DNA from: Pseudomonadota bacterium
Lineage (GTDB): Bacteria; Pseudomonadota; Alphaproteobacteria; Acetobacterales; Acetobacteraceae
Assembly (NCBI GenBank): GCA_021815825.1
Contig: JAKAZO010000006.1
Coordinates: 9,454-73,453, forward strand
Length of the DNA stretch: 64,000 bases
Direction: 5' to 3'
Shown here piece by piece: positions 1 to 10,038 of the stretch. The position numbers and the translations under genes are program-made. The notes under the pieces were generated by a model, which was not told the DNA's origin, ran no database searches, and saw only the letters and a list, made by a program, of their open reading frames with translations. The first letter of the stretch is position 1, and the number at the start of each line of letters is the position of its first letter.

Positions 1-1
1 G

Positions 2-559
2 CCGCGATCCCTGCCCGCGGACTGGAGCGCGGTCGACGTGCTCGTCAATAATGCCGGGCTGGCCCTCGGGCTCGAACCGGCGCACCGCGCGAGCCTGGCC
101 GACTGGGACCAGATGGTGGCGACCAACGTCACCGGGCTGATCCACATGACCCGCGCCCTCCTGCCCGGAATGGTCGAGCGCAACCGCGGCCATATCGTCA
201 ATCTCGGCTCGATCGCGGGCACGTATCCCTATCCGGGCGGCCATGTGTACGGTGCGAGCAAGGCATTCGTGAAGCAGTTCAGCCTCAATCTGCGCGCGGA
301 TCTGGTCGGCACCGGGGTGCGAGTGACGGATCTGGAGCCCGGCCTGTGCGGCGGCACCGAGTTCAGCAGCGTCCGGTTCCGCGGCGATACCGACAAGGCG
401 GCCTCGGTCTATGCCGGAACCCAGCCGCTGAGTGCCGAGGATATCGCCGAGGCCACGGCCTGGGTGGTCGGACTGCCGGCGCATTTCAACGTCAACCGCA
501 TGGAGATCATGCCGACCTGTCAGGCGCCGGGACCGCTGGCGGTCAAGCGGGCGGTGTAG
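2..559 (+). CDS. SDR family NAD(P)-dependent oxidoreductase, 5' end outside window
   Basis: Open from the first base, so the gene begins upstream and the Rossmann GxxxGxG start is missing. What is visible is the middle and C-terminal part of a classical short-chain dehydrogenase: LVNNAG, then the NVTG helix, the catalytic Ser in GSIAG and the YGASK catalytic Tyr/Lys pair. The pattern 'LVNNAGLALG...NVTGL...VNLGSIAG' is that of YdfG-like NADP+-dependent 3-hydroxy acid/serine dehydrogenases, which end with a short RxMEIMPTxQ tail, also seen here. Cytosolic; it oxidises or reduces a small hydroxy acid, and the substrate cannot be told from sequence. The PPK2 gene starts 2 bases after its stop, so the two are probably cotranscribed. 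Confidence 0.9.
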   Translation, partial: PRSLPADWSAVDVLVNNAGLALGLEPAHRASLADWDQMVATNVTGLIHMTRALLPGMVERNRGHIVNLGSIAGTYPYPGGHVYGASKAFVKQFSLNLRADLVGTGVRVTDLEPGLCGGTEFSSVRFRGDTDKAASVYAGTQPLSAEDIAEATAWVVGLPAHFNVNRMEIMPTCQAPGPLAVKRAV

Positions 560-561
560 CC

Positions 562-1461
562 TTGGGCGCCTCGGTCGCACATCTGGAGAAGATTCTCGAC
601 CGCTTCCGGGTCACCGACGGCCGGAAACTGCGCCTCGCCGATATCGACCCGACCGATACCGCGGGGCTCGATCTGGCCAAGGACGAGGCCGAGACAATTC
701 TCGCCCGCGACGTGAAGCGCCTCGCGGAGCTGCAAGCGCTGCTCTACGCCCAGGACCGCTGGTCGCTGCTGTGCGTCTTCCAGGCCATGGATGCCGGCGG
801 CAAGGACGGCACCATCAAACACGTGATGTCGGGCGTGAACCCGCAGGGCGTGCAGGTGAGTTCGTTCAAGGAGCCCGGCCAGGAGGAGCTGGCCCACGGA
901 TTCCTCTGGCGGGTCACGCGCAAGCTGCCGCCGCGCGGCCAGATCGGCATCTTCAACCGAAGCCACTACGAAGAGGTGCTCGTGGTGCGGATGCATCCGG
1001 AACTGCTCGCCGCGCAGAGGCTGCCGCAAGCGACGCGCGGCGAGCGGTTCTGGCAGCGCCGGTTCGAGGACATCGCCGCCTTCGAGGCCTATCTCGCTCG
1101 CCAGGGCATGGTGATGCTGAAGTTCTTCCTGCACATCTCCCGCTCCGAACAAAAGCGCCGACTGCTCGCGCGGCTCGACGACCCGCACAAGAACTGGAAA
1201 TATCATCCCACCGACCTCGCCGAGCGCCGCCACTGGGACGGCTACATGGCAGCCTACGAGCAGGCCATCGCCGCGACCGCCGCGCCCCACGCGCCGTGGT
1301 TCATCGTGCCGGCAGACCATAAATGGTTCGCCCATCTGCTCGTCGTCGCGGCCATGATCGAGTCGCTGGAAGGGCTCAATCTGGACTACCCTAAGCTCAC
1401 CGAGGCGCAGCGCGATCTCATCGCCAAGGCGCGAGAGCAGCTCGCGACGGACCCGGGCTAG
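562..1461 (+). CDS. ppk2: Polyphosphate kinase 2 (PPK2) family protein
   Basis: PPK2 enzymes transfer phosphate between inorganic polyphosphate and nucleotides, mostly phosphorylating NDP or NMP. About 299 residues, the normal length for a one-domain PPK2. Visible motifs are the Walker A-like MDAGGKDGT (residues 76-84), then GVNPQG, the Walker B-like FNRSHYEEVLV, and a lid segment with SRSEQKRR and the conserved KNWKYHPTDLAER. This pattern resembles the class that phosphorylates both AMP and ADP, but subclass assignment is inference. There is no ATG at the right place: an in-frame TTG at 562, two bases after the upstream stop, gives an N-terminus of family length and is my choice. A longer frame upstream overlaps the SDR gene and is a shadow. 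Confidence 0.9.
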   Translation: MGASVAHLEKILDRFRVTDGRKLRLADIDPTDTAGLDLAKDEAETILARDVKRLAELQALLYAQDRWSLLCVFQAMDAGGKDGTIKHVMSGVNPQGVQVSSFKEPGQEELAHGFLWRVTRKLPPRGQIGIFNRSHYEEVLVVRMHPELLAAQRLPQATRGERFWQRRFEDIAAFEAYLARQGMVMLKFFLHISRSEQKRRLLARLDDPHKNWKYHPTDLAERRHWDGYMAAYEQAIAATAAPHAPWFIVPADHKWFAHLLVVAAMIESLEGLNLDYPKLTEAQRDLIAKAREQLATDPG

Positions 1462-1467
1462 ATCTGC

Positions 1468-2175
1468 ATGCGTGGGCGGCGCGCGTGGCTGACCTCGACG
1501 GCCCTGCTGGCGCTGGCCGCCTGCGCCGGACCGAATCCGCCCGTGCCTCAGGCCGGAAGCACCCCGCCCCAAGCGGTCCTGCCGGGACCATACCAGTTTC
1601 TGACCCTGGCCGAGGCGGCGGCCCTGGAGGCGGTGGTCGATCGGCTGATCCCACCCGATGAGCTCGGACCTGGCGGCCGCGAGGCGGGCTGCGCCCTGTT
1701 CATCGACCGCCAGCTGGCGGGCCCGTTCGGACGCAGCGAGTCCCTCTACCTGCTGCCCCCCTTCCTGGACGGAACACCCGAACAGGGGCCGCAGTCCCCG
1801 CTGACCCCCGCCGTCCGCCTGCGCGCCGGGCTCGCCGCGCTCGAAACCTACTGCCGCGCCGCCTTTGTCGGCCGCGCATTCGCCGCCCTGCCGCCGACGG
1901 TGCAGGACCGGCTGCTGTCCGAGATCGAGGATGGCACGCTCGCCCTCGCGGGCGTCAATGCGCGCGCCTGGTTCGACCTGGTGTTGCAGATGACCATGGA
2001 GGGGTTCTTCGCCGACCCGATTTATGGCGGCAACCGCCAGATGGCGGGCTGGCGCCTGATCGGGTTCCCCGGGGCGCGCTATGATTACCGCGACTGGGTC
2101 GAGCGTCATGGTGTCGCCTACGCGCTCCCGCCGGTGGGCATCGGCGGCCGCCCGGGGTGGCACGATGCCGGCTGA
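1468..2175 (+). CDS. Gluconate 2-dehydrogenase subunit 3 family protein (small subunit)
   Basis: Small subunit of a three-component periplasmic FAD dehydrogenase. The N-terminus has an RR pair followed by a hydrophobic stretch and a lipobox-like LAAC, consistent with export, probably through Tat, and perhaps lipidation. The remainder matches the Gluconate_2-dh3 pattern: LTLAEAAALEAVVDRLIPPD near residue 50, then 'GCALFIDRQL', and the C-terminal TMEGFFADPIYGGNRQMAGWRLIGFPG. In this family the small subunit is needed for maturation and carries the signal that exports the flavin subunit with it. It overlaps the following GMC gene by 11 bases, and the order small-GMC-cytochrome is the usual one. 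Confidence 0.92.
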   Translation: MRGRRAWLTSTALLALAACAGPNPPVPQAGSTPPQAVLPGPYQFLTLAEAAALEAVVDRLIPPDELGPGGREAGCALFIDRQLAGPFGRSESLYLLPPFLDGTPEQGPQSPLTPAVRLRAGLAALETYCRAAFVGRAFAALPPTVQDRLLSEIEDGTLALAGVNARAWFDLVLQMTMEGFFADPIYGGNRQMAGWRLIGFPGARYDYRDWVERHGVAYALPPVGIGGRPGWHDAG

Positions 2176-3934
2176 GCCCTTACCCGCGGCCGATGCCGTC
2201 ATCATCGGCTTCGGCTGGTCGGGGGCGCTGATCGCCGAGGCCCTGAGCGCCGCCGGGCTCGGCGTCGTCGTCCTCGAGCGTGGTCCGTATCGCGACACGG
2301 CCAGCGACTTCCCCCCTGGCTTCGCACCGGATGAGCTGCGCTATGCCGTCCGCCACGATCTTGTCGTGCCCACAGCGCAGAACACCATCACGTTCCGCAA
2401 CCGCGCCGGCCAGACAGCACTCCCGGTGCGCCAATGGGGCTCGTTCCTGCCAGCTTCCGGCGCCGGCGGCGGAGGGGTGCATTGGAACGGCCAGACCTGG
2501 CGGTTCCGCCCCAGCGACTTCGTGCTGCGGAGCCATCTCCTCGACGCGCACGGCCACGGCGTGATCCCGGGCGACGTCACCATCCAGGACTGGGGTGTCA
2601 CCTACGCCGAACTCGAGCCCTTCTACGACCGATTCGAATATCTCGCCGGCATCTCCGGCCGGGCGGGGAACCTGCGCGGGCGTCTCCAGCAGGGCGGCAA
2701 CCCCTTCGAGGGGCCGCGCCAGCGCGACTACCCGACGCCGCCGATGCGCATGACCCTGGCGCCGACCCGCTTCGCCGACGCAGCGCGGGCGCTGGGCTAC
2801 CATCCATTCCCGCAGCCTTCGGCCAATCTGTCCGAGCCCTACACCAATCCGCTCGGCGTGGTGATCGGGCCGTGCAGCTATTGCGGCTTCTGCGAGCGTT
2901 TCGGCTGCGGCAACTACTCCAAGGCCAGCCCGCAAACGGCGCTGATGCCGGTGCTGCGCCGGCGCCCCAATTTCGCGCTGCGCACCGGAGCCGAGGTGCT
3001 CGAGATCGCGCGCGCGCCCGATGGCCGGCATGCACGCGGGGTCCGCTATGTCGACGCCGATGGGGTCGAGCGATACCAGCGGGCGGAGCTGGTCATTCTC
3101 GCTGCCTACACGTTCGAGAATGTGCGCCTTCTGCTGCTCTCCGGCATCGGGCAACCCTATGATCCGCGCGATGGCAGCGGCGTGGTGGGACGCAACTACG
3201 CCTATCAAACGACCGCCTCGGTGCAGCTTTTCTTCGACGACACCCGCTTCAACCCCTTCATCGGCGCCGGTGCGCTGGGGATGGTGGTGGACGATCTGAA
3301 CGCCGACGGACGCGACCATGCGCGGCTGGGATTCATCGGCGGGGCCCATCTGGCGGCGATGCAGTCCGGCGGACGGCCGATCCTGTCGCGCCCGACGCGC
3401 CCCGGCACGCCGCGCTGGGGTGGGGCTTGGAAACACGCGGTGGCGCGCGACTATCTGCGCAACGCGAGCCTCGGCGCGTCGGGCAGTTCGGTCAGCCATC
3501 GCGGCGCCTGGCTCGATCTTGATCCGACCTACCGGGACCGGCACGGGCGCCGCCTGCTGCGCATGACCTTCGACTTCCACGCCAATGATCTGCGCATGAT
3601 CCAGCATGCGACCGACCGCCTGGCCGGGATCGGCCGCGCCATGGAGCCGGCGGCGATGGTGGTGAACGAGCGGCGCGGGCCCTACAGCATCGTGCCGTAC
3701 CAGAGCACGCACAATGTCGGCGGCGCCGTCATGGGGCCGGACCCCGCGACGAGCGTGGTCAATCCCTGGCTCCAGAGCTGGGACGTGGCGAACCTGTTCG
3801 TCGTCGGCGCATCGTCATTTCCGCAGAATCCCAGCTACAATCCGACCGGCACCGTCGGCGCGCTCGCGCTGCGGGCGGCGAATGCGATCCTGACCCGCTA
3901 TCTCCCCTCGCCGGGTCCGCTGGTGTCGCGATGA
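2165..3934 (+). CDS. GMC-family FAD dehydrogenase, gluconate 2-dehydrogenase large subunit type
   Basis: Catalytic flavoprotein of the periplasmic dehydrogenase; it oxidises a sugar, sugar acid or polyol and passes electrons to the cytochrome c subunit. About 589 residues. FAD-binding GFGWSG lies near the N-terminus (VIIGFGWSGALIAE), and the C-terminal GMC signature has His in STHNVGGAVMG and NPSYNPTGTVGAL. A cysteine cluster, C237, C240, C243 and C248 (CSYCGFCERFGC), matches the place where related dehydrogenases hold an Fe-S cluster for electron transfer to the cytochrome. There is no signal peptide, so export would depend on the small subunit. I chose ATG 2165; a longer frame upstream only overlaps the previous gene. 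Gluconate, 2-ketogluconate, sorbitol and fructose enzymes cannot be separated here. Confidence 0.9.
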   Translation: MPAEPLPAADAVIIGFGWSGALIAEALSAAGLGVVVLERGPYRDTASDFPPGFAPDELRYAVRHDLVVPTAQNTITFRNRAGQTALPVRQWGSFLPASGAGGGGVHWNGQTWRFRPSDFVLRSHLLDAHGHGVIPGDVTIQDWGVTYAELEPFYDRFEYLAGISGRAGNLRGRLQQGGNPFEGPRQRDYPTPPMRMTLAPTRFADAARALGYHPFPQPSANLSEPYTNPLGVVIGPCSYCGFCERFGCGNYSKASPQTALMPVLRRRPNFALRTGAEVLEIARAPDGRHARGVRYVDADGVERYQRAELVILAAYTFENVRLLLLSGIGQPYDPRDGSGVVGRNYAYQTTASVQLFFDDTRFNPFIGAGALGMVVDDLNADGRDHARLGFIGGAHLAAMQSGGRPILSRPTRPGTPRWGGAWKHAVARDYLRNASLGASGSSVSHRGAWLDLDPTYRDRHGRRLLRMTFDFHANDLRMIQHATDRLAGIGRAMEPAAMVVNERRGPYSIVPYQSTHNVGGAVMGPDPATSVVNPWLQSWDVANLFVVGASSFPQNPSYNPTGTVGALALRAANAILTRYLPSPGPLVSR

Positions 3935-5112
3935 GGAGGCTGGCGGTGGTCGGGCTGTTCGCCTCGCTCGTCGCTGCCGCCCACGCCGAGAGCCCGGCCG
4001 AGCGCGGGCGGTATCTGGCCGCCGTCGGCGATTGTGTCGCCTGCCACACCGTTCCGGGCGGGACCCCGTTCGCCGGCGGCAGGGCGATCGAGACGCCCTT
4101 TGGACCGATCATCGCGCCCAACCTGACGCCCGACCGCGCCAGCGGGCTCGGCACCTGGTCGGATGCCGATTTCCTCGGTGCCATGAAGCGCGGCGTCCGC
4201 CCCGACGGGGCGCGCCTCTACCCCGCCTGCCCGTATGTTTATTTCAGCACCGTGCGCGATGAGGATTTGCTCGCCATCCGCGCCTTTCTGGCGACGCTGG
4301 CCCCGGTCGCCAACCCTGCGCGCGGGACGGAGTTCGGCTTTCCGTTCAATCTTCGCCCGCTGATGGTCTTCTGGGACGCGCTCTATTTCCGCCCGACCCC
4401 CTTCATGCCCGACCCCAGCCGCTCGGCGGAGTGGAACCGTGGCGCCTATCTCGTCGCAGGGCTTGGCCATTGTGGCGCCTGCCATGGCGCGAAGGGCGCG
4501 CTCGGCGCCAACCGCGCGCCCGGGGCCCTGGACGGCGGGCGTGTGCGCGGCTGGTTCGCCCCCGATCTCGGCGGCGATCCGCGCGCCGGCCTCGGCGGCT
4601 GGAGCCTCGACGACATCGAGCGCTACCTCGCCACCGGCAGCAATGGGCGCGCGCTGGCGGCGGGGCCCATGGCCGAGGTGGTGGAGAACTCGACCGCGCG
4701 GATGACGGCCGCGGACCTCCGCGCGATCGCGCTCTATCTGAAGCAGGACGCGCCCCTGTCACCGCCGGGTCGGGGCCCGTCAGCGGCGCCGAACGACAAC
4801 CTCGGCGCGGCGATCTATGCCGATGCCTGCGCCGCCTGCCACCGCGCCAGCGGCGAGGGCGTGCCCGGGCTGTTTCCCCGCCTGGCGGGCAGCGCCGTGG
4901 TCCAATCCGCGCGGCCGGACACTCTGATCACGGTGGTCCTGCATGGCAGCCGCGCTGCGGCCACCAACGCGGCGCCTACCGGACCGGCGATGCCGGGGCT
5001 CGGCTGGCGGCTGGACGACGCCAGCGCGGCAGCGGTGCTGACATATATCCGCAGCGCTTGGGGCAATGAAGCCGCTCCGGTGAGCGGCGACGCCGTGCGG
5101 CGCGGCCGGTAG
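3931..5112 (+). CDS. Triheme cytochrome c subunit of the periplasmic FAD dehydrogenase
   Basis: Membrane-anchored electron acceptor that carries electrons from the GMC subunit to ubiquinone. A clear Sec signal peptide (MRRLAVVGLFASLVAAAHA) is followed by three CxxCH heme sites beginning at C35 (CVACH), C181 (CGACH) and C300 (CAACH), the spacing of alcohol and gluconate dehydrogenase cytochrome subunits. 393 residues, slightly short for the family; the C-terminal amphipathic anchor is not obvious after residue 370. Start codon ATG 3931 overlaps the GMC stop in an ATGA, indicating translational coupling. Confidence 0.92.
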   Translation: MRRLAVVGLFASLVAAAHAESPAERGRYLAAVGDCVACHTVPGGTPFAGGRAIETPFGPIIAPNLTPDRASGLGTWSDADFLGAMKRGVRPDGARLYPACPYVYFSTVRDEDLLAIRAFLATLAPVANPARGTEFGFPFNLRPLMVFWDALYFRPTPFMPDPSRSAEWNRGAYLVAGLGHCGACHGAKGALGANRAPGALDGGRVRGWFAPDLGGDPRAGLGGWSLDDIERYLATGSNGRALAAGPMAEVVENSTARMTAADLRAIALYLKQDAPLSPPGRGPSAAPNDNLGAAIYADACAACHRASGEGVPGLFPRLAGSAVVQSARPDTLITVVLHGSRAAATNAAPTGPAMPGLGWRLDDASAAAVLTYIRSAWGNEAAPVSGDAVRRGR

Positions 5113-5213
5113 CCGCGCGGCGCGCCCCCGACACACGCCCCCGGCGCACGGCCCCGGCACACACGGCCCCGGCACGCTTGCCGACGCGCCCCCGGACGCG
5201 CCACACTCGGAAC
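5113..5213. repeat. C-rich spacer with short imperfect direct repeats
   Basis: The 101-base gap is almost free of A/T and is built of units resembling CACGGCCCCGGCACA, seen twice back to back around 5145-5178, with looser copies (ACACGCCCCCGGCGC, GACGCGCCCCCGGACGC) on both sides. No promoter or terminator is recognisable. Possibly a transcriptional pause or structured spacer; function unknown. Confidence 0.45.
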
Positions 5214-5921
5214 ATGGAGACCGATCCGCGTGTGGCGCTCAGCGCCATCGGCCAACTCGAGGATGACGAGATCGACATCGCCGACGCGGCGCTGCAACTC
5301 GGGCGTGTCGACGCGCCCGAGGTGGATGTCGAGACCGCCCGCGCACATCTGTCCGAGATTGCGCGCGAAGCCGCGGCGCTCCTCGCCGGAGTGGGCACGG
5401 CCGCCGCCGCGGTGAAGGCGCTCGCCGGACTGCTTGCTGGCGAGCACGGCTATCGCGGCGACAGCGAGACCTACGAGGATCTCGCCAACGCCAACCTGTT
5501 GCGAGTGATCGAGCGGCGTCGCGGACTGCCGGTGACGCTGGGCATTCTCTGGCTGCACGCCGCCCGCGCCGCCGGCTGGACGAGTTTCGGCATCGATTTC
5601 CCGGGCCATTTCATGGTCGGACTGGACGGCGCCAGGGGGCTGGCAGTCCTGGACCCATTCAACGGGGGCAGTTCGGTCGATGCGCGGGAATTGCGTCGCA
5701 AGGCCGAACCGGAGGGCGGCGGCCGCCTCGGGGCCGGGGTGCTGGCGCCGATGACGACGCGGGCGGTCCTGCTGCGATTGCAGAACAACATCCTGCTGCG
5801 CCGGCTGCGCCAGGATGATCTCGCCGGGGCGCTGGCCTGCGCCGGGGACATGCTGCGCATCGCCCCGGAGGCAGCGCAGGCGCGTGCGGCGATGAGCGCG
5901 CTGCGCGCACGGCTGCACTGA
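5214..5921 (+). CDS. SirB1-type transglutaminase-like protein
   Basis: About 235 residues. The core '[32 protein letters not shown]' followed by [11 protein letters not shown] and 'VLDPFNGG' is the SirB1/YchA transglutaminase-like signature; the biochemical role of this family is not established. It lacks the long C-terminal TPR tail seen in some homologues, but the last 40 residues still look like one TPR-like helical pair ([30 protein letters not shown]). ATG 5214 chosen: upstream in-frame sequence is the low-complexity spacer. In many proteobacteria sirB1 lies near prfA/prmC; here it precedes gshB instead. Confidence 0.85.
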   Translation: METDPRVALSAIGQLEDDEIDIADAALQLGRVDAPEVDVETARAHLSEIAREAAALLAGVGTAAAAVKALAGLLAGEHGYRGDSETYEDLANANLLRVIERRRGLPVTLGILWLHAARAAGWTSFGIDFPGHFMVGLDGARGLAVLDPFNGGSSVDARELRRKAEPEGGGRLGAGVLAPMTTRAVLLRLQNNILLRRLRQDDLAGALACAGDMLRIAPEAAQARAAMSALRARLH

Positions 5922-5965
5922 CACCCCACGGCGATACCGACCAGGACAGGACACAAGGAGAGGGA

Positions 5966-6928
5966 ATGGGCAAACTCAAGGTCGCGGTGCAGATGGATCC
6001 GATGGAGTCGATCAACATCGACGCGGACTCGAGTTTCGCGCTGATGCTGGAGGCCCAGGCGCGCGGCCATGCGCTGTGGCACTACGAGGTGCGTCACATG
6101 GCCCTGCGCGACGGGCGCCTGTTCGCACGGGTGCGTCCGGTCACGGTGCAGCGCAAGCGCGGGCAGCACTTCACCTTCGGGGTCGAGGAGCGGGCCGATC
6201 TGACCGCGATGGACGTGGTGCTCATGCGCCAGGATCCGCCCTTCGACATGGCGTATATCACCGCGACCCATCTGCTCGAGCATATCCATCCGCGCACGCT
6301 GGTGGTGAACGACCCGGCCTCGGTGCGCAATGCACCGGAGAAGATCCTGGTCACCCGGTTTCCCGAGCTCATGCCGCCAACGCTCATCACCTGGGACCTC
6401 GAAGCGATCCGCGCCTTCCGCGATGAGTTCCGAGACATCATCGTCAAGCCGCTCTACGGCAATGGCGGCGCCGGCGTGTTCCGCATCCGGGAAGACGACG
6501 AGAACCTCGCGTCGCTCCTGGAGATGCATTTCGCGCGCTCGCGTGAGCCTTTGATGTTCCAGCGCTACGAGCCCGCGGTGCGGCGCGGCGACAAGCGCAT
6601 CGTTCTGGTCGATGGCCAGCCGGTGGGCGCGGTCAATCGCGTGCCGGCGGCGGGCGAGGCTCGGTCGAACATGCATGTCGGCGGTCGGCCCGAAAAGTCG
6701 GAGCTGAGCCTGCGCGAGCGCGAGATCTGTGCGCGCATCGGGCCGACGCTCCGCGAACAGGGGCTGATCTTCGTCGGCATCGACGTGATCGGGGACTATC
6801 TCACCGAGATCAACGTCACCTCGCCGACCGGGATCCAGGAGATCGGGCGCTTCGACGGCAGCAACCCGGCCGGTTTGATCTGGGATGCGATCGAGGCGAA
6901 GCGCGCCTCAATCCCCGGCGGCCCCTAG
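5966..6928 (+). CDS. gshB: Glutathione synthase
   Basis: ATP-dependent ligation of glycine to gamma-glutamylcysteine, the second step of glutathione synthesis, cytosolic. 320 residues, standard length. N-terminal '[26 protein letters not shown]', then [19 protein letters not shown], the ATP-grasp segment '[20 protein letters not shown]', the RGDKRI loop, and the C-terminal '[24 protein letters not shown]' with Mg ligands are all typical GshB. A good ribosome binding site (AAGGAGAGGG) precedes ATG 5966. Its last 21 bases overlap the 3' end of the convergent efflux pump gene. The usual partner, gamma-glutamylcysteine ligase, is not in the window. Confidence 0.97.
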   Translation: MGKLKVAVQMDPMESINIDADSSFALMLEAQARGHALWHYEVRHMALRDGRLFARVRPVTVQRKRGQHFTFGVEERADLTAMDVVLMRQDPPFDMAYITATHLLEHIHPRTLVVNDPASVRNAPEKILVTRFPELMPPTLITWDLEAIRAFRDEFRDIIVKPLYGNGGAGVFRIREDDENLASLLEMHFARSREPLMFQRYEPAVRRGDKRIVLVDGQPVGAVNRVPAAGEARSNMHVGGRPEKSELSLREREICARIGPTLREQGLIFVGIDVIGDYLTEINVTSPTGIQEIGRFDGSNPAGLIWDAIEAKRASIPGGP

Positions 6929-9900
6929 TTTGCTCGCCAGCCGCGGCACCTGCCTCTTCTGCTTCGGTGCCAGCCAATGCTGCAAGCGGTCCAGATAGAG
7001 ATATACCACCGGCGTGGTGTAGAGCGTCAGCATCTGGCTGAGCACCAGCCCGCCGACCATGGTGACGCCGAGCGGGCGGCGGAGTTCGGAGCCGGCGCCA
7101 GAGGCGAGCATCAGCGGCAGGCCGCCAAGCATCGCGGCCAGCGTCGTCATCAGGATCGGACGGAAGCGCAGGAGGCAGGCCTGGCGGATCGCGGCGAGTG
7201 GCGGTTGGCCCTCGTGCCGCTCCGCATTGATGGCGAAATCCACCATCATGATCCCGTTCTTCTTGACGATGCCGATGAGCAGGATGATGCCGATCAGGGC
7301 CATGACGGTCAGCGGGTAGTCCAGCAGCATGAGCAGCAGCAGCGCGCCGACGCCGGCGGATGGCAGCGTCGACAGGATGGTCAGCGGCAGGATGTAGCTC
7401 TCGTAGAGCACGCCGAGAATGATGTAGACGGCGATCAGCGCGGCGGCGATGAGGTACGGCTGGCTCCGCAGCGAGGACTGGAAAGTCTGCGCAGTACCCT
7501 GGAAGGAGCCTTGCACCGTCGGCGGCAGGCCGAGTTCGAGTTCGGCCTGCTGGATCGACTTCACGGCATCGCCGAGCGCCGCGCCTGGCGCCAGGTTGAA
7601 GGAGATCGTCACCGCCGGGAACATGCTCTGATGGCTGACCGAGAGCGCCACCGGCTGCGTGGTATCCCAGCGGGCGAATGTGGAGAGCGGCACCAGCTTA
7701 CCTGAAGGGGTGCGGACATAGAGCAGATCCAGCGTCGACACCTTGCCCGCCATGTCCGGGGGCACCTCCAGGATCGCCCAGTAGGAATTGACCTGGGTGA
7801 AGAACTGCGCCACCTCCCGCTGGCCGAATGCGTCGTAGAGCGTATCGTCGATCAGTTGCGGCTGGATGCCGAGGCTTGCCGCCTTGTCGCGGTCGATATG
7901 GATGGTCGCGGCGGTGCCGCCCATCTGCTGGTCGGTGGCAACATCGCGAAGCATCGGCAGGGCGCGCATCTTTGCCAGCAGTTTCGGTGACCACTCGCTG
8001 AGCTCGTCCAGATCGGCGTCCTGGAGCGTGTATTCATACATCGTGCGCGACAACCGCCCGCCGACACGGATGATCTGCCCCGCCTGCAAATAGAGCCTTA
8101 CACCCTCGACGGCAGCGAGCTTCGGCCGCAGCTCCTCGATCACCTGCTGCGCCGTCAGCTTGCGCTCACCCCAGGGTTTGAGGTTGATGTAGACACGACC
8201 GTTGTTCGCCGTCTGGCCGCCGAAGCCGGGGCCGATGTAGGACGAATACGACTGTACGTTGGGGTCGGCGCTGATGACGTCGTTCAGGGCCTCCTGGCGA
8301 CGATACATCTCCGCGAACGAGACGTCCTGCGCGCCGTCCGAGACGCCGATGATCAGGCCGATATCCTGCTCCGGAAAGAAGCCCTTCGGAATGGCGATAT
8401 AGAGGTGAACGCTGAGCGCCATCGTGGCCAGGAACACGAGCAGCATGATGAAGCGATGGCGCAGTGCCACGTCCAGCGTGCGGGCATAGAAGCGCACGAT
8501 GGCGTCGAACCCCGCCTCCATGACATTGTAGAAGAACCCGTGCTGGCCGGTTTCGTGGCGCAGGAAGCGCGAGCTCATCATCGGCGTCAGCGTCAGGGAG
8601 ACAACCGCCGAGACCATCACCGCGATCGAGACGGTCATGGCGAACTCGCGGAACAGCCGCCCGACATAGCCACCCATCAGCAGCAGCGGGATGAACACCG
8701 CGATCAGCGACAGGCTGATCGAGACGATGGTGAAGCCGATCTCGCCGGCGCCCTTCAGGGCCGCCTCCATCGGCTTCATGCCCTCCTCGATATAGCGATA
8801 GATGTTCTCGAGCATGACGATGGCGTCGTCGACGACGAAGCCGACCGCGATGGTCAGGCCCATGAGCGAGAAATTGTCGAGGCTGTAGCCGAGCGGGTAC
8901 ATCACCGCGAACGTGCCGACAAGGGCCAGCGGCACCGCGACCGAGGGGATCACCGTCCCCCACAGCGTGCGCAGGAAGAGGAAGATCACCAGCACCACCA
9001 GCGCCACCGCCAAAGCCATCGAGAATTCGACATCCTCGATCGAGGCGCGGATCGTCTGCGTGCGGTCGACCAGGGTGGTCAGCTGGATGGCCGGCGGTAC
9101 CGAGGCCTGCAGCCTCGGCAGGCGGGCCAGGATCTGCTCCACCGTATCGATCACGTTGGCGCCCGGCTGCTTGAACACGGCGACCAGGATGCCGCGATGG
9201 CCGGTCAGCCAGGCTGCCAGCTCACGGTTCTCGGCGCCATCGATGGCACGCCCGACATCGCGCACGCGGACCACGGCGCCGTCATGCGCAGCGACGATCA
9301 CCTTGTTCCAGTCCGCCGCCTTCATCAACTGGTCGTTGTCGTAGACGCCGAAGGCGCGGCGCTGCCCGTCGATGCTGCCCTTGGGCGCATTGGTGGTCGC
9401 CAGCATCATCGCCTGGCGCATGTCCTCGAGCGTCAGGCCGCGGGCGGTGAGCTTGTCGGGATCGGCCTCGATGCGCACCGCCGGCTTCTGCTTGCCGGCG
9501 ATGAAGACCTGCCCGACGCCGGTGATCTGCGAGATCTGCTGGGCGATGACGTTCTCGGTATAGTCATCCACGACGGTCAGCGGCAGCGTCTCGGACTGCA
9601 CCGCGAGCAGCAGGATCGGCGTGTCCGACGGATTGACCTTCTGGTAGGTCGGCGGCGACGGCAGATTCTTCGGCAGCTGTCCGCCCGCGGCGTTGATCGC
9701 CGCCAGCACGTCGCCGGCGGCGGCGTCGATGTTTCGGTTGAGATCGAACTGGATGGTGATGAGGCTCTGGCCGAGCACGCTGATCGAGGTCAGCTGCGAG
9801 ACGCCGGGAACCTGGGTGAACTGTTCCTCGAGCGGGGTCGAGACCGAGGAGGCCATGGTGGCCGGACTGGCGCCGGGGAACTGCGCACTGACGACGATGG

Positions 9901-10030
9901 TCGGGAACTCGACCTCGGGCAGCGGCGAAACGGGAAGGAACGGATAGGCGGCGATGCCAACGAGCAGGATCGCCGCCATCAGCAGCGAGGTTCCGATCGG
10001 GCGCTTGATGAAGGGGGTGGAGATGCTCAC
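6908..10030 (-). CDS. RND efflux pump permease (MdtC/HAE1-like)
   Basis: Inner-membrane proton antiporter of a tripartite multidrug efflux system. 1040 residues with the family layout: TM1 near the N-terminus ([26 protein letters not shown]), first periplasmic loop, TM2-6, second loop from about residue 540, TM7-12 at the end. TM4 has the proton-relay Asp pair in [14 protein letters not shown]. '[21 protein letters not shown]' and '[26 protein letters not shown]' are characteristic of MdtB/MdtC-type pumps. The start is GTG 10030, eight bases after the adaptor gene stop. No outer-membrane factor gene follows, so the pump must use one encoded elsewhere. Confidence 0.95.
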   Translation of the reverse strand: MSISTPFIKRPIGTSLLMAAILLVGIAAYPFLPVSPLPEVEFPTIVVSAQFPGASPATMASSVSTPLEEQFTQVPGVSQLTSISVLGQSLITIQFDLNRNIDAAAGDVLAAINAAGGQLPKNLPSPPTYQKVNPSDTPILLLAVQSETLPLTVVDDYTENVIAQQISQITGVGQVFIAGKQKPAVRIEADPDKLTARGLTLEDMRQAMMLATTNAPKGSIDGQRRAFGVYDNDQLMKAADWNKVIVAAHDGAVVRVRDVGRAIDGAENRELAAWLTGHRGILVAVFKQPGANVIDTVEQILARLPRLQASVPPAIQLTTLVDRTQTIRASIEDVEFSMALAVALVVLVIFLFLRTLWGTVIPSVAVPLALVGTFAVMYPLGYSLDNFSLMGLTIAVGFVVDDAIVMLENIYRYIEEGMKPMEAALKGAGEIGFTIVSISLSLIAVFIPLLLMGGYVGRLFREFAMTVSIAVMVSAVVSLTLTPMMSSRFLRHETGQHGFFYNVMEAGFDAIVRFYARTLDVALRHRFIMLLVFLATMALSVHLYIAIPKGFFPEQDIGLIIGVSDGAQDVSFAEMYRRQEALNDVISADPNVQSYSSYIGPGFGGQTANNGRVYINLKPWGERKLTAQQVIEELRPKLAAVEGVRLYLQAGQIIRVGGRLSRTMYEYTLQDADLDELSEWSPKLLAKMRALPMLRDVATDQQMGGTAATIHIDRDKAASLGIQPQLIDDTLYDAFGQREVAQFFTQVNSYWAILEVPPDMAGKVSTLDLLYVRTPSGKLVPLSTFARWDTTQPVALSVSHQSMFPAVTISFNLAPGAALGDAVKSIQQAELELGLPPTVQGSFQGTAQTFQSSLRSQPYLIAAALIAVYIILGVLYESYILPLTILSTLPSAGVGALLLLMLLDYPLTVMALIGIILLIGIVKKNGIMMVDFAINAERHEGQPPLAAIRQACLLRFRPILMTTLAAMLGGLPLMLASGAGSELRRPLGVTMVGGLVLSQMLTLYTTPVVYLYLDRLQHWLAPKQKRQVPRLASKLGAAGD

Positions 10031-10038
10031 GGTGGGTT

